Shown here in pieces: positions 16,233 through 19,034 of a DNA stretch of 19,034 nt (position 1 is its first letter; the number at the start of each line of letters is the position of its first letter). The DNA comes from Dictyocoela muelleri. Its lineage: Eukaryota > Microsporidia. The stretch covers positions 1 to 19,034 of the forward strand of contig SDVU01000155.1 of assembly GCA_016256075.1 (NCBI GenBank). Reading direction: 5' to 3'. The notes below the pieces were generated by a model that made no database searches, was not told where the DNA came from, and saw only the letters and a list, made by a program, of their open reading frames with translations. Position numbers and translations under genes: made by a program.

Positions 16233-17220
16233 AAGCGATTTACTGTCCTCTACATTTTTTTTTCTCAAAAAGAAAAATTTTGTACGGTAAAACCGAGGTA
16301 GTAACGAAATTAAATATTAATTTTAAAAATAATGAAAATTTATAAATATAAAATGATTTAAAAGAAAATTTAAAAATAAAAAAAATAAATATTAATATTT
16401 ATTAAGCCAACCTGATTTTTTGGATTATTTTTTTTCATAAAGATCATAATTATGAGGTAAAAGTATTTCTTTTTTTTAATTATCATTAATGATTCCGTCT
16501 GTATCATAAATTAAAAAATTATCACAGAATTTGAATTTTTTGTTGTGTAAAATTTCCAATCTACTATAACTTTATAGCTTATATTTTAGACAAGACATGT
16601 CATACCAATTTTTTTTAATAAATATATTTTCTGTGGCAACATCTGTATTAGACCCACACGACTTAACACGTCTGTTACATCTCCAAAAAAAATAAAATGA
16701 TCGTCTTGAGATAAAAACTATCTACCGAAACTTTGATTCTCTAAGGTGATAGAGAGCCCCTAAAATTTGTAGATCTAAATTATTAAATCATGATTATGTT
16801 TCCATATTTCAAACAAGCTAAAAAGTTCGCGACGATAAATATATATTATTATATTAAAATACGAAATATAAAGTCAGTTTATAAATTTATATGGGGTACC
16901 AATTTTAGCAACTCTCTATATATCTTCGTATTTTAAATTTCTTTCGTTATTCAATATACTTATTTGTCTTTGGATTTTAAGTATATTTTCAATAATAAAT
17001 ATACTTTATATTGTTGAAAATAAAGACTGACAAATATGATGGATCTATAACACGTTGGAGAACCTGAAATTGTCATATTAACTTTCTGGCACATTTTTTT
17101 GGTTTATTAATTTTATTATTTATATCTGTAGTATCAATTATACATTTTAATAAAAAAAATAATTTAGGAATAATTTCCTGAAAAAATTCTCGAAAGCTAA
17201 CTAAAAAAAATAGCAAAAGC
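16233..17220. other. AT-rich spacer with one possible zinc-finger relic
   Basis: Apart from the candidate at 16572-16723 nothing coding is supported. Around 16960-17037 overlapping short inverted repeats occur (AAGTATATTT / AAATATACTT, and ATTTTCAATAATA against TATTGTTGAAAAT). Confidence 0.5.
16572..16723 (-). pseudogene. Possible FLYWCH-type zinc-finger relic
   Basis: Minus-strand translation gives IVFISRRSFYFFWRCNRRVK then SCGSN, followed by TENIFIKKNWY. The F-x-F-F-W-R-C...C spacing recalls FLYWCH zinc fingers (core Y-x-W-x-C...C), which sit at the N terminus of some Mutator-like transposases, and a MULE relic exists elsewhere in this window. The frame is short and bounded by stops on both sides, and the terminal His pair of the finger is not evident. 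Chance resemblance is quite possible. Confidence 0.28.
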
Positions 17221-17393
17221 ATTTTTCCGGATAGCAATTCTCATATTAAAGTTTAATGAACGCTGCCAACTCTCAATTGCGTTTGTTGTGATATAACATA
17301 AATTGACGATTCTAAAAGAAACAGTTCTAAATTATCTCGAAAATATAGTTTCACGTTCACCCCCTCCGATATTTAAATTATATGTCTTTTTAA
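17221..17393 (+). repeat. Dispersed repeat H, copy 2
   Basis: Starts with ATTTTTCCGGATAG (17221-17234), the inverse of the end of copy 1 (15031-15045). It then follows copy 1 in direct orientation to about 17393. It lacks the other terminal sequence. Confidence 0.65.
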
Positions 17394-17702
17394 ACCAAGA
17401 AAAAAATAGATTTAAAATTGACAAAAGGTAGGTTTTCTCAAAATGATCTCAAAATTTTTCAATTTTATTCTTTAAATATTTAGTAGAAAAAAAAGACAAT
17501 AAACGCAGCATTTTTACTTATTTTTTTTCAGTTTTATAAATATGAGTCATTTGAAACATTTGAATCTTGCTCCAGATGTTCTGTAAAACATGAAAAAAAA
17601 ACAATCTCCAATGTTAACATGAAGTTATGTTTCCAAAACTGCTTCGAAAGCTGTCATTTCATAATGTATTAAAATTTATCTAAGTTTTTTTAATATTTAC
17701 GG
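17394..17702. other. Spacer containing a Cys-rich open frame without start codon
   Basis: A frame open from 17487 to TAA at 17670 has no usable ATG at its beginning. After a hydrophobic run (AAFLLIFFQFY) it reads with five cysteines (C-x2-C, C-x3-C, x3-C spacing; codons at 17568, 17577, 17628, 17640 and 17652). An ATG at 17542 opens a different frame of only about 15 codons. I do not call a gene here. No other structure is visible. Confidence 0.35.
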
Positions 17703-17731
17703 TACTCTTATCTTATTTTAACCCCTGGAGG
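17703..17731. repeat. Solitary end related to MITE D
   Basis: TACTCTTATCTTATTTTA followed by ACCCCTGG resembles the outer ends of MITE D (13031-13060). No inverse partner was found within the next few hundred bases, so it may be a solo or broken copy. Confidence 0.4.
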
Positions 17732-17789
17732 GCAGTTAAAATCAATTCTAATATTTGTTTAAAAGGTATTGTGGTATTATAGTAAAATC

Positions 17790-17909
17790 TCACACTATAT
17801 ATTTAAATTTCACAAAGTGAATTAATTAAAATGCAATTGACACTCTGATTAATTACATTTTAATTAATCACTTAAACCTATAAAAGGATTGTCATTCTGA
17901 CATGTGTGA
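17790..17909. repeat. Small palindromic element F
   Basis: The core 17816-17838 (AGTGAATTAATTAAAATG..) pairs with 17851-17872. The outermost TCACAC (17790-17795) pairs with GTGTGA (17904-17909), giving a 120-bp hairpin-forming unit. The arms between core and ends are weakly paired. Confidence 0.6.
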
Positions 17910-18079
17910 TGTTTAATAAAAGGAATTACAATAATAACAATAATTTTAATAGTGTTAACCCAAAGCATTGATATCACGATAGTGCGAGGACGACCTCAGG
18001 AATTTCTGGCAAACATGAAGTTAAGAGTATTATTGAATACTACCTTCTATTTAGCCGTATTCTGCCCTGACACGTCAAT

Positions 18080-18835
18080 TTGAATTCAAAAGATGAAAGA
18101 GGTGACGAAAAAGTCGACGTTAAAAAAAATGAAATTGCTAAAGAATTTTTGGAAGTAAATATTAATATTAAAGGAACAGATGGAATAATAATAGAAAAAA
18201 TTCAATTTATTGAAAATATTGAAAATGTTCAACTAGAGGAGTGGTTTGAAAATTTCATGTCAATTTCAAAAAGAAAAGACTGGAGTACAGTTCAATCATT
18301 CGAAATTCTTGAATATCTTATTAGAGACAAGGAATTAAAAAAAACTTAATAAAAGATAACATTGAAAAATCAAAAGATCTACTAATGAATATTGGGAAGT
18401 CTTACATTGATGTGGTTTCAATTTTACTTAAGTTAGCTAATATTAAGCAAATCAATTTTTACAAAATAAGAGATTATTATAACGAAATTTTAAAGACGAT
18501 CAATGAATATTCCAATGCCGAAAGAATATGAAAAAAAGAAGCTCAAAGACGCATGAAAGAAGCCTTCTTAAAATGGGTGGGAAAAAATAGTGATATTGAA
18601 ATTCTTAAGCATAATTTGTGTGAATTGGATGAAATTTTGACTTATTTTGAAAGATTAGAGAGTCGAATAATTTCAAGAGCGATCGAAAATACTTCTATGC
18701 CAAGGCTTTTAAAAAAATTCTCCGATATCAAAAAATTTTTATGATATTAATAAAGTATGGTGTAAAATTAATAGATCAAACACCCACAACACCAAAGATT
18801 GCAAATTCAACACTAATAAAATTAAAATAACAAAT
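18080..18835 (+). mobile_element. Fossil gag region of an LTR retrotransposon, broken
   Basis: Plus-strand reading shows lysine- and glutamate-rich helical stretches with segments such as VQLEEWFENFMSISKRKDW, resembling gypsy-type gag. Near 18760-18800 there is a compact Cys/His motif (WCKINRSNTHNTKDC) like the knuckle that ends such proteins. About two or three interruptions are present. No LTR, protease or RT is visible nearby. The sequence immediately upstream (about 17910-18079) could be a leader, but this is not shown. It is a different family from the fossil at 1-3657. Confidence 0.6.
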
Positions 18836-19034
18836 AAAACGGGGCTTGTTTAGAATGTGGCCCAAACCCAAGGTAGCTACCTTTAATAAATATTTGAAAA
18901 AAAAAATAAAATAAAAATTAATAAAATATGTATATTTAAATTATTTTATTTAAAAAATAATTTCAAAATTTTAATAAACATTTCATTAAACTTTTCGTGA
19001 TTTGTTTTCATTAAAAACCTTCTTCGAAATGAAT
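18836..19034. other. AT-rich end of the window, nothing recognised
   Basis: Homopolymer-rich tail after the gag fossil with no supported feature. Confidence 0.5.

Overview
The window looks like a repeat-rich, very AT-rich piece of a small eukaryotic genome, most likely a microsporidian of the transposon-rich, gene-poor kind. This is inference. It rests on base composition, one intronless gene with a CCTCCCC tract just before its ATG (microsporidian genes often carry CCC/GGG-like motifs there), and a mix of Ty3/gypsy, Merlin (IS1595-type) and Mutator-like remnants, all reported from microsporidia. Other AT-rich protists or fungi cannot be excluded from sequence alone.

Only one convincing host gene is present: a 522-residue, low-complexity, coiled-coil protein at 6285-7853 (+). 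Almost everything else is mobile DNA, heavily nested. From left to right: positions 1-3657 hold a fossil Ty3/gypsy element on the minus strand, with its right LTR complete and its left LTR cut by the window edge. It sits inside the reverse transcriptase of an older gypsy fossil on the plus strand (3658-3850). A foldback element follows (about 3870-4876); its inverted arms each carry a tRNA-like A box/B box pair, a T-run and a GC-rich hairpin tip. It abuts a decayed Mutator-like transposase (4928-5475). After the host gene lies a giant foldback element (8286-11222). Its arms of roughly 1 kb are built of 22-bp tandem repeats in mirrored blocks, with a second, 417-bp foldback nested in the left arm and a MITE in the loop.

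The right end of the giant foldback abuts the first of two copies of a tRNA-headed SINE (11225-12692 and 14085-14543). Copy 1 is split by a 1,007-bp Merlin element with a decayed transposase; copy 2 serves as the empty site. Positions 13031-16232 then hold a series of palindromic MITEs, four of them nearly back to back (15230-16232), including a family with a third copy in the loop of the giant foldback. The last 3 kb hold a second copy of a dispersed repeat, a possible FLYWCH-type zinc-finger relic, a cysteine-rich open frame without a start codon, a small hairpin element and a broken gag-like fossil (18080-18835).

No operon-like cooperation between genes is visible. The interest is in the repeat architecture: two unrelated-looking foldback systems, a SINE with a possible conserved RNA stem and a second tRNA-like part, and three independent nestings, two of which can be read against an empty site inside the same window.
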